Below, in pieces: positions 1 through 9,489 of a DNA stretch of 64,000 nt (positions are counted from its first letter, which is position 1; each line of letters begins with the position of its first letter). The DNA is from Sporosarcina sp. BI001-red. Its GTDB lineage: Bacteria > Bacillota > Bacilli > Bacillales_A > Planococcaceae. Made by a program: the position numbers and the translations under genes. The stretch lies in NCBI RefSeq assembly GCF_003384035.1, contig NZ_QQAK01000010.1, positions 62,001-126,000 of the forward strand, in the 5' to 3' direction. Under the pieces are notes generated by a model. The model searched no databases and was not told the origin of the DNA. It worked only from the letters and a program-made list of their open reading frames with translations.

Positions 1-58
1 TTCTTTTCCACTCTATAGCAATCCTTATTCTGAACCACAATCCTACATAGACATCAGT

Positions 59-184
59 CTGTTGCCCCTATGTTTGCCCGTGACATTTGGAAAAACGACA
101 GCTGGATATAGTTCATATTGCCTGTGGAAGTTTGGTAAGGAAGAAAATGAAGAAATGTCGGAATGGATGATGGAGATGCAGTAG
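59..184 (+). pseudogene. Gene relic A (C-terminal fragment, unknown family)
   Basis: An open frame of about 41 codons ends in EEMSEWMMEMQ and a stop at 182-184. The same C-terminus (EEMSEWMMEM) recurs at 5400-5522, and in both places it is followed by an AGAGCTCA-type hairpin and then a GGTCCAG end sequence. Two diverged copies with the same downstream order imply that both derive from one duplicated gene and its terminator. I do not recognise the family. No start codon or upstream domain is visible here because the window begins just before it. Confidence 0.45.
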
Positions 185-262
185 AAATGGAGGTAGCTAG
201 ACCCCCGCAATTCAAAGCTAATTTATAGTGAATTCATCAAATTAGTACAGATAATATAAAAT

Positions 263-302
263 AGAGCTCAACTTCCTTAAGAAAGAATTTTGAGCTCTTT
301 TT
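263..302. terminator. Bidirectional terminator, AGAGCTCA family
   Basis: AGAGCTCAA at 263 pairs with TTGAGCTCT at 290-298, followed by a T-run. The same hairpin type recurs at 5603-5642 and 24931-24970, each beside a cassette end sequence. Confidence 0.75.
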
Positions 303-322
303 GCATTCGAAAACATAGATAA

Positions 323-345
323 AATTGTGTGGTCCAGATACTTAA
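323..345 (+). repeat. Cassette end sequence (right-end orientation), diverged
   Basis: ATTGTGTGGTCCAGATACTT matches the right-end form of the dispersed repeat whose best copies are at 5827-5862 and 20241-20274. It follows relic A and its terminator, in the same order as the 5.4-5.9 kb copy. Confidence 0.6.
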
Positions 346-499
346 GGATGGCATCCTACTTACTTTTGGAAATTACGATTATTAATTGCAGATATGGTAA
401 CATGAAGATAAGACTATTCATCCAAGAAGATAGTCCCATTATAATTTGACAGTAACAAATATAAATACTGGAGCTTTAATTTAAAAGGAGGATTTAATT

Positions 500-1891
500 A
501 TGAAATGGTGCAGGCTAATACTACTTCTACTAGTTCTTGTAATAATTGTTCCCAACTTTGCTGACGCGTCAGAATATATTATTCAAACTGATCAAATTGA
601 AAGTCTAGATGATTTATCTAACCTCCATGTTATAGAAGATATGCAACATGGCGGATACTTTTTAGTTGAGTATGAAGGGTCCCTGGAAGAAATAAAAGCA
701 TTACCTAAGATTCTTACTGCAGAGGATAACTCAGAAATACTACTGCTTACTACTACGACAATCGAAAAACATTTAGGACTGGGGCCTGACTCGGATTGGG
801 GGAAAGAGTTTCTAGATTTCAAAAGTCTTATATACGGAGCGAAGCCAGTTAGAATAGCGATAATTGATACAGGAATTGATGTAAATCATCCGGATCTAAA
901 ACAACATATTGATCCAGGGATTTCTGTTTTAGAAGAGGAACCTGAAGTACAAGACCAGCATGGACATGGTACAAAGATTGCTGGTATTGTAACAGGCAGC
1001 TCCCCGGAGTCGATTCGTATTTTACCGATAAAAGCACTAAATGCAACTGGAAAAGGAACGTTGTACTCTATTGTAGCAGGATTGTACGCAGCGATAGATG
1101 CTAACGTAGACCTTATCAATATTAGTTTTGGATCTAAGTCAAATAGTAAAATGCTGCAGGATACTGTTGAAGCAGTTCATGCTGAAGGAATTGGCATGAT
1201 TGCAGCTACAGGCAACGCGGGGCAAGAAAGTTTGCTATACCCTGCTAGATATTCAGTAGTATCGGCAGTGGGTTCGATAAATCAAAATAGTCAATCCTCC
1301 CATTTTTCTAATTGGGGTGAGGGCTTAGACTTTTTAGCACCTGGGGAAAAAGTATTGACTAGTAAAATTGGCGGAGGCTATGTAGAGACGTCGGGTACTA
1401 GTCTGTCGGCGGCGTATATAACTAAAATGGCTGCTGCTCTATTATCTCAAAGAACAATCAAGCCTTCAGAGATAAAAAATGAACTTAAAGAAGCTACAAA
1501 TTATGCTTTCGAACCATATACATTGGAAAGGGGTTATGGACTGCCAATTACAAAGAGATTAAATTATAGGTCACTATTAATTAAATTAATTAATACGGAT
1601 ATAGTGAAAAGTGTTATGACCATTAATGACTCTTCTAAGTCATGGAATATTACATTTTCAGAGGTGGTAGAGAATTCATCTTTAACAAATAAGACTATAA
1701 TTATTACTTCAAATGATACTGTAGTACCAATCGAGATCACTATAAATGGCTCACAAGTTATTGTGAAACCAAAAGAATCTTACCAACCTAATGAGTTGTA
1801 TACTCTACACGTCAGTAATCCTATTTATTCAGCTAATGGTAAGAAGTTAGCAAAAACAGTTGTTCAACCATTTATATTTAAACCAGAATAA
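500..1891 (+). CDS. Secreted subtilisin-like serine protease (S8) with C-terminal Ig-like domain
   Basis: This is a 463-residue exported protease. It has a signal peptide (residues 1-23, cleavage near ADA-SE), a short propeptide-like stretch, and an S8 catalytic core at about 110-340. The triad is visible as D123 in IIDTGID, H156 in HGHGT and S301 in GTSLSAA, with oxyanion N239 in ATGNAG, so it should be active. Residues about 367-460 form an SbsA/Big_5-type Ig-like domain with the SWNITFSE and KESYQPNELYTLHV signatures also seen in the proteins at 2.2, 11.3 and 14.0 kb. The start is fixed by AAAGGAGG just upstream of the ATG. It probably cleaves peptides at the cell surface. Its substrate is unknown; the shared domain suggests the same wall localisation as the neighbouring surface proteins. 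Confidence 0.9.
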   Translation: MKWCRLILLLLVLVIIVPNFADASEYIIQTDQIESLDDLSNLHVIEDMQHGGYFLVEYEGSLEEIKALPKILTAEDNSEILLLTTTTIEKHLGLGPDSDWGKEFLDFKSLIYGAKPVRIAIIDTGIDVNHPDLKQHIDPGISVLEEEPEVQDQHGHGTKIAGIVTGSSPESIRILPIKALNATGKGTLYSIVAGLYAAIDANVDLINISFGSKSNSKMLQDTVEAVHAEGIGMIAATGNAGQESLLYPARYSVVSAVGSINQNSQSSHFSNWGEGLDFLAPGEKVLTSKIGGGYVETSGTSLSAAYITKMAAALLSQRTIKPSEIKNELKEATNYAFEPYTLERGYGLPITKRLNYRSLLIKLINTDIVKSVMTINDSSKSWNITFSEVVENSSLTNKTIIITSNDTVVPIEITINGSQVIVKPKESYQPNELYTLHVSNPIYSANGKKLAKTVVQPFIFKPE

Positions 1892-2217
1892 AATACGACC
1901 AAACTGATGTTACGCTAAGCTACGTGCTGCGAAATATTAAAAAAGTGTTTCATTTTTTAAAATGGGTTACTTTGATTACGAGGTTGTAGTTGAAAAATAA
2001 CATACCATTTCTTCCTGACATATAAGAATGTAATTTGTTAAGTGGAGGTTCTTTTATGTGGAATGTGTTGTTTAAATATCCGTCTCCAATCGATGGGTGA
2101 TGGTTAGTTAATAGGAATACAACTAACAATTTATTGATACTTTGGTTCTAGTATAATACTCCTTAGCATGCTATTCTGAAAAGGATGGACGAATACTTAA
2201 AACTAAGGGGGAACAAG
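1892..2217 (+). promoter_or_regulatory. Intergenic region with probable promoter for the 2.2-kb gene
   Basis: TATAAT lies at 2152-2157 with a TTATTG-like -35 about 15 bp upstream, 60 bp before the chosen ATG. Nothing else coding was found in this gap. Confidence 0.4.
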
Positions 2218-4914
2218 ATGAGAAAAGTGTTTAATGTGTTTGTAATTACTTTGATGGTAGTCTTCACAGCGCTTACAAGTTTTCAGCCAAGTGTTCTGGC
2301 TGCGAGTAATGATGAATGGAAAGTCATTGAGTCAAAGACGACAAGTGACGTCAATAAGCCGTGGACGATTACACTCTCCAAAGAAGTTGATGCAACTTCC
2401 GTAAAGGCAAATGAGAACGTCTATGTGTTGACTGAGCTAAACGAGAAAAAAGTAGTGCAGACGGAGGTATCTGGAAACACCATCAAAGTTATACCATCTA
2501 GCTCATATGAAGCTGGAAAAACGTATGAATTGTTTATATTAAAAACTGTGAAATCAGTAAAGGGTACTTCGCTAAAAAATACAAAATTCAAATTTACTGT
2601 AAATACCGCGCAGGAATCCGCTGACGTAAAAATCACAAAGCCTGGTGTTTATGGTGGAACACCTGCTAATCCTAAGGTCTATACAGGTGATGTTTATGTA
2701 GAAAGCGACGGTGTTAGCGTAAAGCATGCTGTTATAACAGGAAAACTAATTGTAACGAATGCAGTTGGAGAAGGAGAAGTGACATTCGATACTGTTACTG
2801 TTAAAGGAGAAACTAAAATTCTTGGCGGTGGGCCAAATAGTATCCACTTCAAGGATTCTGTGCTTGTAACGGTTATCGTTAACAAGAATAATGGTTCGAT
2901 TCGTGTTGTTGCGGAAGGTGCTACCTCGGTAGAAGAAGTGCTCCTGGAATCCAGCGCAATTCTTGAAGCTACTTCACCGGCGGCAACTATTGAAAACGTA
3001 GAGATTATGGAAGGCGTTGCAAATAGTACAGGACCGGTCAAGTTAATTGGAACATTTAATACGGTTAATAACCGCGCCACTTCTGTTGAGATTCAGTTAC
3101 CTCAAGAATCATCTGTCAATGAATTGATATTATCTGCACTGTCTTTCATTAAAGGACAAGGGCTCATTAATCGATTGAACGTTACAAGCAGCGGAAATGA
3201 TTCCACTGTTGAGAGTAAGCCGCAATCCGTTGTTCTTGATATCTCTGGGCACGTAACTGTAGATGGAGAGAAAATCGAAGAAAGCTATTCGAATGTCGTA
3301 AAGGCGACGATTCAATCGATTCAAGCAACAATGAGTTATACGCGTGTCGACTTGAAAGAACCTAAGTATGATTTAACTGCCCAAGATTTTATAATTACAG
3401 CTGAAAGCAATGGACAATCTATCCCGTTGACTAATTTGCAGTACAATGCAACTATGCAAATGTTTACGTATAGTCCATTGCCTGTAAACTATAATGAAAT
3501 CGAAATTACAGTCAGAAAAAATCCTGCCTCTGACGCTTTGACAGAAGGTGTGTTTTCGAAAAAGTTTTACAGCACTGAAGGCTTTAGTGGAAGAATTACC
3601 GATATATTTGGAAAAGGTTTAGCGAATATGTCACTAACATTTGAAGATTCATATGTTCGTGGAGTGACAGATCGCAATGGGTATTACTTTGTTGAGGCGC
3701 AACCAGGTGTACATTACGGTACGATTAGTGGTCCGGGATTCATCAAAACAACTATTACCGGTAGTGTCTCTAGTGGCCAATTCACTACTGGTATTAACGA
3801 AACAGCGATACGTGCAGCAGCGACAGATGAAATGAAAATCATGCTAACTTGGAACGATATGGAATCAGATATGGATTCCCATCTAGCTACAGAGAACTTC
3901 CATGTCTATTATGGCGATAAAACGTATGGTGATTACTCTGATAGTGGGAAGTACACGGAATACGTCGATTTAGACTGGGATGACACACAATATTTTGGTC
4001 CTGAAACGACAACAATTCGCAAGTGGCAAGATGGACGTTATATTTTCTTCTTGCATAATTACTCCGGCGAAAATGCAATGAGTTTATCAGATTCCAAAGT
4101 TCAAATTTTCCAAGGGAATTCAGAAACACCGACTCATACTTTCAATGTGCCAGCAGACACTGGCGATGATCGATACTGGGGCGTGTTTGAACTATTCGTT
4201 TCTGAGAATGGACGTAACATGGAGTTAAAAGAACTCAACCAAATGTCCAAATACGAAGAATGGCTCATTCGTCCATATGACAGTTTACTAAATGGAATTC
4301 AATCAGTGAATGATATGTTAACAGTGGAGCAAGATCCAGTTGAAATTGCAAAATTAAAATCAGTGTTAGCCGAAGCGAATTCGCTATCTGAAAAACAGAA
4401 TACAAGCACTTCTGAGTTCTTGACGGTGCTTCGTAAAATTTCATCAGTTGTTAAATATGGATTTACTCAGAACTCAGGCCCATTGTATGCATTCGAACCA
4501 GAGTACGAAGACTATAGTAAACCGTTTGAGTGGAAAGGTTTTATCCGTGAAAACCAAGATCATGATTTGCGTGATAGTGATCGTGTGACACTGAAAGCTC
4601 GAATAGGTTATTGGGATGAAGATTCGTATGATTATGCCTATTTAGCAAATCAAAAAATCCAGTGGGCAGTAAACAGTACGGGTCAAACGATTGAACATAC
4701 GACAAGACTATCTGCTAACTACGAAGATATGTACGAGGCGATTTTGTTCGATGGAACGTATGGAGAGCTAAAATCGCTTTACAGCCAAGGATTTTTATTA
4801 AACACTACAATTAATCAAAGGCCCGGCAACTGGTACACAATGGAATTGACGCTTTCGTCAAATGAATCATATAACGAGTGGAGTATTTACCAAGAATACT
4901 GGGAACAGCAATAG
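2218..4914 (+). CDS. Large secreted surface protein: Ig-like, beta-solenoid, carboxypeptidase-regulatory-like and YfaP-like domains
   Basis: The protein has 898 residues from the ATG at 2218, which follows a GGGGG ribosome site and puts the signal peptide (ending near VLAAS) at the N-terminus; an in-frame upstream ATG at 2185 lacks this. An SbsA/Big_5-type Ig-like domain (about 30-130; DVNKPWTITLS) is followed by a beta-rich, probably solenoid region (about 145-340). Next comes a carboxypeptidase-regulatory-like fold (GRITDIFGKGLANMSLTF...DRNGYY) and then a segment resembling DUF2135/YfaP (LTWNDMESDMDSHL, DGRYIFFLHNYSG). No catalytic motif was found, so it is probably structural or adhesive. 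It is a paralogue, at its N-terminal half, of the split gene at 11.3-13.7 kb. No LPXTG or SLH anchor is visible, so attachment is unexplained. Confidence 0.8.
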   Translation: MRKVFNVFVITLMVVFTALTSFQPSVLAASNDEWKVIESKTTSDVNKPWTITLSKEVDATSVKANENVYVLTELNEKKVVQTEVSGNTIKVIPSSSYEAGKTYELFILKTVKSVKGTSLKNTKFKFTVNTAQESADVKITKPGVYGGTPANPKVYTGDVYVESDGVSVKHAVITGKLIVTNAVGEGEVTFDTVTVKGETKILGGGPNSIHFKDSVLVTVIVNKNNGSIRVVAEGATSVEEVLLESSAILEATSPAATIENVEIMEGVANSTGPVKLIGTFNTVNNRATSVEIQLPQESSVNELILSALSFIKGQGLINRLNVTSSGNDSTVESKPQSVVLDISGHVTVDGEKIEESYSNVVKATIQSIQATMSYTRVDLKEPKYDLTAQDFIITAESNGQSIPLTNLQYNATMQMFTYSPLPVNYNEIEITVRKNPASDALTEGVFSKKFYSTEGFSGRITDIFGKGLANMSLTFEDSYVRGVTDRNGYYFVEAQPGVHYGTISGPGFIKTTITGSVSSGQFTTGINETAIRAAATDEMKIMLTWNDMESDMDSHLATENFHVYYGDKTYGDYSDSGKYTEYVDLDWDDTQYFGPETTTIRKWQDGRYIFFLHNYSGENAMSLSDSKVQIFQGNSETPTHTFNVPADTGDDRYWGVFELFVSENGRNMELKELNQMSKYEEWLIRPYDSLLNGIQSVNDMLTVEQDPVEIAKLKSVLAEANSLSEKQNTSTSEFLTVLRKISSVVKYGFTQNSGPLYAFEPEYEDYSKPFEWKGFIRENQDHDLRDSDRVTLKARIGYWDEDSYDYAYLANQKIQWAVNSTGQTIEHTTRLSANYEDMYEAILFDGTYGELKSLYSQGFLLNTTINQRPGNWYTMELTLSSNESYNEWSIYQEYWEQQ

Positions 4915-4918
4915 ATTA

Positions 4919-4953
4919 GGTACCTGGACCTCACACATTTCAGACACTAATCA
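4919..4953 (-). repeat. Cassette end sequence (left-end orientation)
   Basis: It starts AGGTACCTGGACC and continues to CAGACACTA, only 4 bp after the stop of the preceding gene. It is the inverted counterpart of 5827-5862; I count about 29 of 35 matching positions. Confidence 0.75.
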
Positions 4954-4983
4954 GACAACTATGTGCGTGAATGAAATAAGAAG

Positions 4984-5020
4984 TCTTCTACTCGAGAAGT
5001 CGGGTAGAGGATTTTTTTGT
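4984..5020 (+). terminator. Terminator
   Basis: TCTTCTACTCGA pairs with TCGGGTAGAGGA (two G-U pairs), followed by seven T residues. It serves the surface-protein gene, but lies inside the putative cassette. Confidence 0.75.
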
Positions 5021-5277
5021 CATCTGGATAGACAGTGAAAATTCTTCTTCCTGTCTTTTTTAACTTGGCCATTTTCCTGCTTTGTAGAGTTTTTAATGGG
5101 CACACTTCAAACTTGTCATTACCTTGTGATCAGGGTTTATCGGAAAACGCCTAACTAATCGCCTTAGTAACCCTGCTGAGTTGTAAAATACATTGAAAAC
5201 CCCGTTTTGGCAGTTGGTGCAGGTTCAGTTATCCTTTCTACTAGGATGCAGAAAAGAAAGCGGGATGAAATGGGGTG

Positions 5278-5394
5278 GTGCAAGATGTTCTGAGTGTTGA
5301 GCTTGATGGAATGAAAGGGCTTATCGTTCCGGTGGAAGCAAATGCCCGGTCGGATAAAGACCAGTTTGTGATTGTGGGGATGCCAACTGCATAG
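5278..5394 (+). pseudogene. ComM/YifB (Mg-chelatase-like) N-terminal fragment
   Basis: Translation gives ELDGMKGLIVPVEANARS and DQFVIVGMP before a stop. This is the start of the ComM/YifB family (typically ...GL.G..V.VE...FTIVGLPD). Everything after the VGLPD-equivalent is missing, so it cannot encode the AAA+ core. A second fragment of the same family lies at 11004-11198 on the other strand. The fragment sits inside the region bounded by inverted end sequences at 4919 and 5862. Confidence 0.6.
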
Positions 5395-5399
5395 ATCGT

Positions 5400-5522
5400 C
5401 TGTTGACTCTTTGCCTGCCCATGTCATTTGAAAAAACTACAACCGGATATATTTGGTATTGTCTACAAAGGTTTGGTATGGAAAAAAATGAAGAAATGTC
5501 GGAATGGATGATGGAGATGTAA
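5400..5522 (+). pseudogene. Gene relic B (C-terminal fragment, same family as relic A)
   Basis: Forty codons ending EEMSEWMMEM are preceded by a stretch (KTTTGYIWYCLQRFGME) that aligns with relic A at 59-184. It follows the ComM fragment in a different frame. The family is not recognised. Intact relatives may exist elsewhere in the genome. Confidence 0.45.
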
Positions 5523-5602
5523 TAGATTTAGCGGTGGTTGTCCTTTACAATCGAGCAATAGTTTATGGTGAATTTACCAATCTAATACGGGAAGAATAAA
5601 AA

Positions 5603-5642
5603 TGAGCTCATCGTCCTCAAGAGGGACTGGTGAGCTCTTTCT
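5603..5642. terminator. Terminator, AGAGCTCA family
   Basis: TGAGCTCA...GTCC pairs with GGGAC...TGAGCTC, followed by TTTCTGC. It is a diverged copy of the hairpin at 263-302. Confidence 0.65.
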
Positions 5643-5826
5643 GCATTCAACAGTATAGATGAAATTCTAGCGCAAACGAGTGCCAATCTAAGATACTTGC
5701 AGCTTGGTACATGCAAGGTTTTTTATGATTTCATTTTACCGATTATGTTTAATTCACGACAGATGAACAATCCATACATCTAATTTGTAGTCCGATGTCG
5801 TCTAGGCAGAGGTGGGTAGAGTTTTG

Positions 5827-5862
5827 AATAGTGTCAGAATTGAGTGTGGTCCAGGTACCTAA
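5827..5862 (+). repeat. Cassette end sequence (right-end orientation)
   Basis: It runs from TAGTGTCAGAATTGA to GGTCCAGGTACCT. Together with 4919-4953 it bounds a ~943 bp segment as imperfect terminal inverted repeats. Confidence 0.75.
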
Positions 5863-6003
5863 GTACGAACATGTGACTTTCTAAACATCTTTCAGGTGAA
5901 GACGATATATTAAAAGTGGTTTTTAAAAAGTTAGCTATCCTAACTTTAATTACTTCTAAATATCTAGGCACATACTAAAAATGTAAAGGTGTGGAATGAA
6001 AAT

Positions 6004-7689
6004 ATGTTGAGTTTTAAAAGTATAAAAGGAAAAATGATATTCGGTTTTTCTGTAGTCGTGGCGCTCATTGTTTTATTAGGAGGGTACATATTTTTCACTT
6101 TAAATAATGTCAATAAAGATACAGAAGGAGTGAAAAATATTGATTTGCCATTATTAATAGCAAATCAACAATTAGCCCAATCAATGGATGGTAGGTTGGC
6201 AGCATCTCGTGGGTTTATACTAACAGGGGACGACAGTTTTATTGAACGATATATTGAAAACCGAGATCTAGCAAACAAAGCAGTGGAAACAGTAAGAGAA
6301 ATAGGTGCAAGCAAGGAATTTGATGGCATTGTCGAAAAGGGTCAAAACTGGGACTTGTACATCGAAAATGATGTTTTTAATGAGTACAAAACAGGGAATA
6401 AAGAAGTAGCTCGTAAAAACTTATTAACCTCAACAACAGATGCGCGGGAAATAAGGGATGGTTATACACAACTGGCAGTTTCCAGACAGAATGATATATC
6501 ACATAAGGAAGAAAGTCTTTTGGCTAGTGGAAAAGTAACAGTAGGCGTAGTAGTTGGAATCATCATTTTTGTGATTATCTTAAGTATGGTTACAGCATGG
6601 ATTACTTCTATTTCTATTTCAAAACCATTGCGAAAAGTAATGAGTCGGATGAGGCTAATTGCAGATGGAGATTTAAGCGCAGAGCCATTGGAAACAAAGT
6701 TGCGGGACGAAATCGGGCAATTAGTTACTGCTACTAATGAAATGAGTCACAACACACGAAACTTATTATCTGAAATTAATGAGGTATCGGAAACTGTGTC
6801 AAGTCAAAGTGAAGAGTTAACGCAATCTGCAAATGAAGTGAAAGCCGGAACAGAACAAATTTCCGTTACTATGGAAGAAATTGCGAGAGGGACGGAATCG
6901 CAGGCGATGAATACGGGTGAATTATCTACTATGATGGAATCATTCGTCATGAAAGTCACTGAGGCAAACGGGAGCGGTGAACACATCCAAAAATCGTCCA
7001 ATACCGTTCTTTCTATGACAACTGAAGGCAGCAATTTAATGAAATCTTCTACCGAACAAATGGCTGTAATCGATGAGATTGTCCATAATGCAGTTATAAA
7101 AGTAGAAGGTTTGGATCAACATGCGCAACAAATATCAGAGTTAGTTTCTGTCATTCAAGATATTGCCGGACAGACAAACCTTTTAGCATTAAATGCGGCA
7201 ATTGAAGCAGCGCGTGCAGGTGAACATGGTAAAGGTTTCGCAGTAGTTGCGGATGAAGTGAGAAAATTAGCCGAACAGTCATCCGTGTCTGTCACGAATA
7301 TTACAGAGATTGTTGATAGAATCCAAAGTGAATCCAGTTCAGTAGTTGCGTCGTTGTTAGATGGATATAAGGAAGTTGAACAAGGAACGTATCAAATCAC
7401 AATGACAGGTGAAACATTTAGGAAAATTAGTTTGTCGGTTACAGAAATGGTGGATCAAATTTATATCGTGTCGAATAATTTGTCCGATATAGCAGAAAAC
7501 AGTCATGAGATGAGTAGCTCTATTCAAGAAATTGCAGCCATTTCAGAAGAATCTGCTGCTGGGGTGGAACAGACCTCTGCATCGTCGGAGCAAGCAAGTA
7601 GTGCAATGGAGGAAGTTGCAAATAGTTCTAATGATTTGGCTATGTTGGCGGAGAACTTGAATGGACTTGTTCGACAGTTTAAACTTTGA
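6004..7689 (+). CDS. Methyl-accepting chemotaxis protein
   Basis: This transmembrane chemoreceptor has about 561 residues. TM1 (about 8-30) is followed by an extracellular four-helix-bundle-like sensor (about 31-180), TM2 (about 182-204), a HAMP domain (about 205-257) and a long cytoplasmic coiled coil. The conserved signalling hairpin is clear: [19 protein letters not shown] followed by [16 protein letters not shown]. It should relay ligand binding to CheA/CheW, but the ligand cannot be read from sequence. A GTG at 5989 is in frame; I prefer ATG 6004 because AAAGGTG lies upstream and the protein then begins directly before TM1. It is an isolated gene with no che genes nearby. The C-terminus ends FKL and lacks a tethering pentapeptide. 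Confidence 0.93.
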   Translation: MLSFKSIKGKMIFGFSVVVALIVLLGGYIFFTLNNVNKDTEGVKNIDLPLLIANQQLAQSMDGRLAASRGFILTGDDSFIERYIENRDLANKAVETVREIGASKEFDGIVEKGQNWDLYIENDVFNEYKTGNKEVARKNLLTSTTDAREIRDGYTQLAVSRQNDISHKEESLLASGKVTVGVVVGIIIFVIILSMVTAWITSISISKPLRKVMSRMRLIADGDLSAEPLETKLRDEIGQLVTATNEMSHNTRNLLSEINEVSETVSSQSEELTQSANEVKAGTEQISVTMEEIARGTESQAMNTGELSTMMESFVMKVTEANGSGEHIQKSSNTVLSMTTEGSNLMKSSTEQMAVIDEIVHNAVIKVEGLDQHAQQISELVSVIQDIAGQTNLLALNAAIEAARAGEHGKGFAVVADEVRKLAEQSSVSVTNITEIVDRIQSESSSVVASLLDGYKEVEQGTYQITMTGETFRKISLSVTEMVDQIYIVSNNLSDIAENSHEMSSSIQEIAAISEESAAGVEQTSASSEQASSAMEEVANSSNDLAMLAENLNGLVRQFKL

Positions 7690-7694
7690 GTGCT

Positions 7695-7729
7695 TGGTAC
7701 CTGGACCACATACAATTTAAACACTATTC
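7695..7729 (-). repeat. Cassette end sequence (left-end orientation)
   Basis: GGTACCTGGACCACATACA begins 6 bp after the chemoreceptor stop codon and faces the right-end copy at 8347-8366. The pair encloses the truncated UDG-like gene copy. Confidence 0.7.
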
Positions 7730-7777
7730 ATCTCAAAATTTCATGTCAGTTAAAATTTGTAAGATCACAAAATGGAG

Positions 7778-7813
7778 AGTCCTTTAATCAAGCAATTGGT
7801 TAGAGGACTTTTC
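7778..7813 (+). terminator. Terminator, AGTCCT family
   Basis: AGTCCTTTAA pairs with GTTAGAGGACT, followed by TTTT. Near-copies lie at 9549-9585 and 10902-10937; related hairpins are at 15820 and 18750. Confidence 0.65.
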
Positions 7814-7835
7814 CTATTCCAACGTAAGCGTCAAA

Positions 7836-7868
7836 TAAAGCCCACCAAATAATCTAGGTGGGTTCTAC
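7836..7868. terminator. Hairpin/terminator AAGCCCACC...GGTGGGTT
   Basis: A 9-bp stem with T-rich flanks, duplicated at 9608-9639. On the minus strand it may terminate the UDG-like gene copy that ends at 8029. Confidence 0.55.
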
Positions 7869-8028
7869 TATATCATCTATTTCTCATTCTTTGGTACGTG
7901 ACAATCCGTTGGCAGGGAAGTTGTAAATCAAGTCCCAGTATCAATTTGAGGGGTACATGTTTGTTTCAACGTTATTATTTCCTTTCTTAGTTTTGATCGG
8001 ATGACAAGAAGGTTTGCATGCGATAAGT

Positions 8029-8352
8029 TTACCCTTGTCCGACAACCTCATCTTTCGAATGTATATATTGGGTAACCGTCTGCATGAACTCTTTATAGGA
8101 ATCTCCCTTTTCCCCGAAATACATCAGATGCCTGCAAGCAAAGATAGCCCCTTCCTTTTCATTTTGATAAGTGAAACGGATCAAGGGCTCGTTGCTCTTT
8201 TCTAACTCATGGATATTTACGTCCATTGAAGGGATGGAATCCAAAAGCCCTTCGTTAAAGTGGATTTCTACTAAGTGTTGAAAAGAGGTGGAGCCACAAG
8301 CAATTAGAACACTAGGCTGATGCTCAAGTAACATTTTCATAAATAGTTGTGT
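8029..8352 (-). pseudogene. Truncated copy of the UDG-like gene at 9790-10512
   Basis: The minus-strand frame reproduces the last ~107 residues of the intact gene at 9790-10512 almost unchanged (LLEHQPSVLIACGS..., FTYQNEKEGAIFACRHLMYF). Upstream of FMKMLLEH the similarity stops exactly where the cassette end sequence at 8347-8366 begins. Similarity continues into the shared 3' flank (7778-8028 versus 9549-9789), so about 575 bp was duplicated as a block. Without its N-terminal half it is presumably non-functional, although a frame stays open through the end sequence. Confidence 0.8.
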
Positions 8353-8366
8353 GTGGTCCAGGTGCC
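8347..8366 (+). repeat. Cassette end sequence (right-end orientation) at a gene breakpoint
   Basis: TTGTGTGTGGTCCAGGTGCC marks the exact point at which the truncated UDG-like copy loses similarity to its full-length partner. Confidence 0.7.
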
Positions 8367-8405
8367 CTCGTTCTATGTGCTGTTCTCTCTTTTCTGTCTG
8401 AAAAA

Positions 8406-8414
8406 TGGTATAAT
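8406..8414 (+). promoter_or_regulatory. Extended -10 promoter for the Rpn-family gene
   Basis: TGGTATAAT (TG plus TATAAT) lies 20 bp before the gene. The implied transcript would start near 8421, which rules out the upstream ATG at 8347 as start. Confidence 0.5.
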
Positions 8415-8433
8415 AAAAATAACAGAACATGAG

Positions 8434-9381
8434 GTGGTAGGTATCAAGGAATCCAAATCAAGGGTGCTGAAACGAATCCCATTAGAACGACTGATGGACC
8501 TCAAAATCGATTATGCGTTCAAGCAGCTATTCGGCAGTGAGAAGAACAAAGAAGTTACTGTTGTATTTCTTAACGCAATCTTGCAGCGAACAGGACGGGA
8601 CGGTATAAAAGACATCTCTTTCTCAAATGTAGAAGCGGGTGGCGAGCATGAAGAAGATAAACAGTCAAGATTGGACCTACTCGTGGTCACGAATGCGAAC
8701 GAGTGGATTAACGTAGAAATTCAGTTCACAGATAAGTATGACATGGTGAAACGCTCCGTCTATTATTGGTCAGGAATGTATCGTTCACAATTGCAGAGGA
8801 AAATGGGATATCGTGAACTACGCCCTGTCATTGCGATTAACCTTTTGAATTTCAACATGTTTGACCAAACAGAACAATTCCATACGACGTATCATTTATA
8901 TGAAGATAAAGAGAAGTTCAAGCTCACCGATCTTATGGAGTTCCACTTCATTGAAATGCCCAAGCTGATTCAGGCATGGAAAGAAGAAAAGCTGAATCCG
9001 TGGGATGATGTCTTGGCTCGCTGGCTTTTATTGTTAGGGATTGTGGACCAACGTAATGGGAAAGTCTATGATGACATCTTTAAAGAACTGGAGGAGATAG
9101 CCATGAATGATGAAACACTTCGTGACGCCTTTCAAAGTTGGGAAACGTTAAGTGGGACTCCTGACGAAATCCTTGCATACCAAGCCCGATTGAAACTAGT
9201 TCTCGATGAGGAAGCAGCAGTCCGGGAAGCGGAACTGCGTGAACAAGATGCACGACAAGAAGAAAGGGAAGAAACGGCAAAGATACTGTTGTTGGATGGG
9301 TTCGAAATTAAACAAGTCGTTCGCATATCCAGACTAACGGAAGAGCAAGTTCTGAAAATTAAAGAAGAACTAAACGTTTAA
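8434..9381 (+). CDS. Rpn family recombination-promoting nuclease (PD-(D/E)XK 'putative transposase')
   Basis: The core LMDLKIDYAFKQLFGSEKNK, the Asp in SRLDLLV and the VEIQ motif are typical of the Rpn/PDDEXK_2 family, whose members are Mg-dependent DNA endonucleases linked to RecA-independent recombination. A C-terminal coiled, charged region (EEAAVREAELREQDARQEERE) and helix-turn-like tail (IKQVVRISRLTEEQVLKIKEEL) are also usual. Length is about 315 residues, normal for the family. The start is uncertain. GTG 8434 is in frame but has no ribosome site; AGGTGG at 8432-8437 is best spaced for ATC at 8443, where homologues would be expected to have ATG; ATG 8494 would cut into the domain. The gene lies between two direct ~575 bp repeats and cassette end sequences. 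Confidence 0.82.
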   Translation: MVGIKESKSRVLKRIPLERLMDLKIDYAFKQLFGSEKNKEVTVVFLNAILQRTGRDGIKDISFSNVEAGGEHEEDKQSRLDLLVVTNANEWINVEIQFTDKYDMVKRSVYYWSGMYRSQLQRKMGYRELRPVIAINLLNFNMFDQTEQFHTTYHLYEDKEKFKLTDLMEFHFIEMPKLIQAWKEEKLNPWDDVLARWLLLLGIVDQRNGKVYDDIFKELEEIAMNDETLRDAFQSWETLSGTPDEILAYQARLKLVLDEEAAVREAELREQDARQEEREETAKILLLDGFEIKQVVRISRLTEEQVLKIKEELNV

Positions 9382-9489
9382 TTCCCACTTAGAGGGAGAG
9401 AAGAGTAAAACGTTCAGCAGTACGGGGTGCCTGTGCATAAAACTTTTATGCTATTTTCAACAGTTATGAAAACAAGAAAACTCAAGTAA

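Noticed and set aside
8347..8433. Extended N-terminus of the Rpn protein starting at the ATG in the cassette end
   Set aside because: The extra residues come from the repeat and lie upstream of the extended -10 promoter, so they would not be transcribed.
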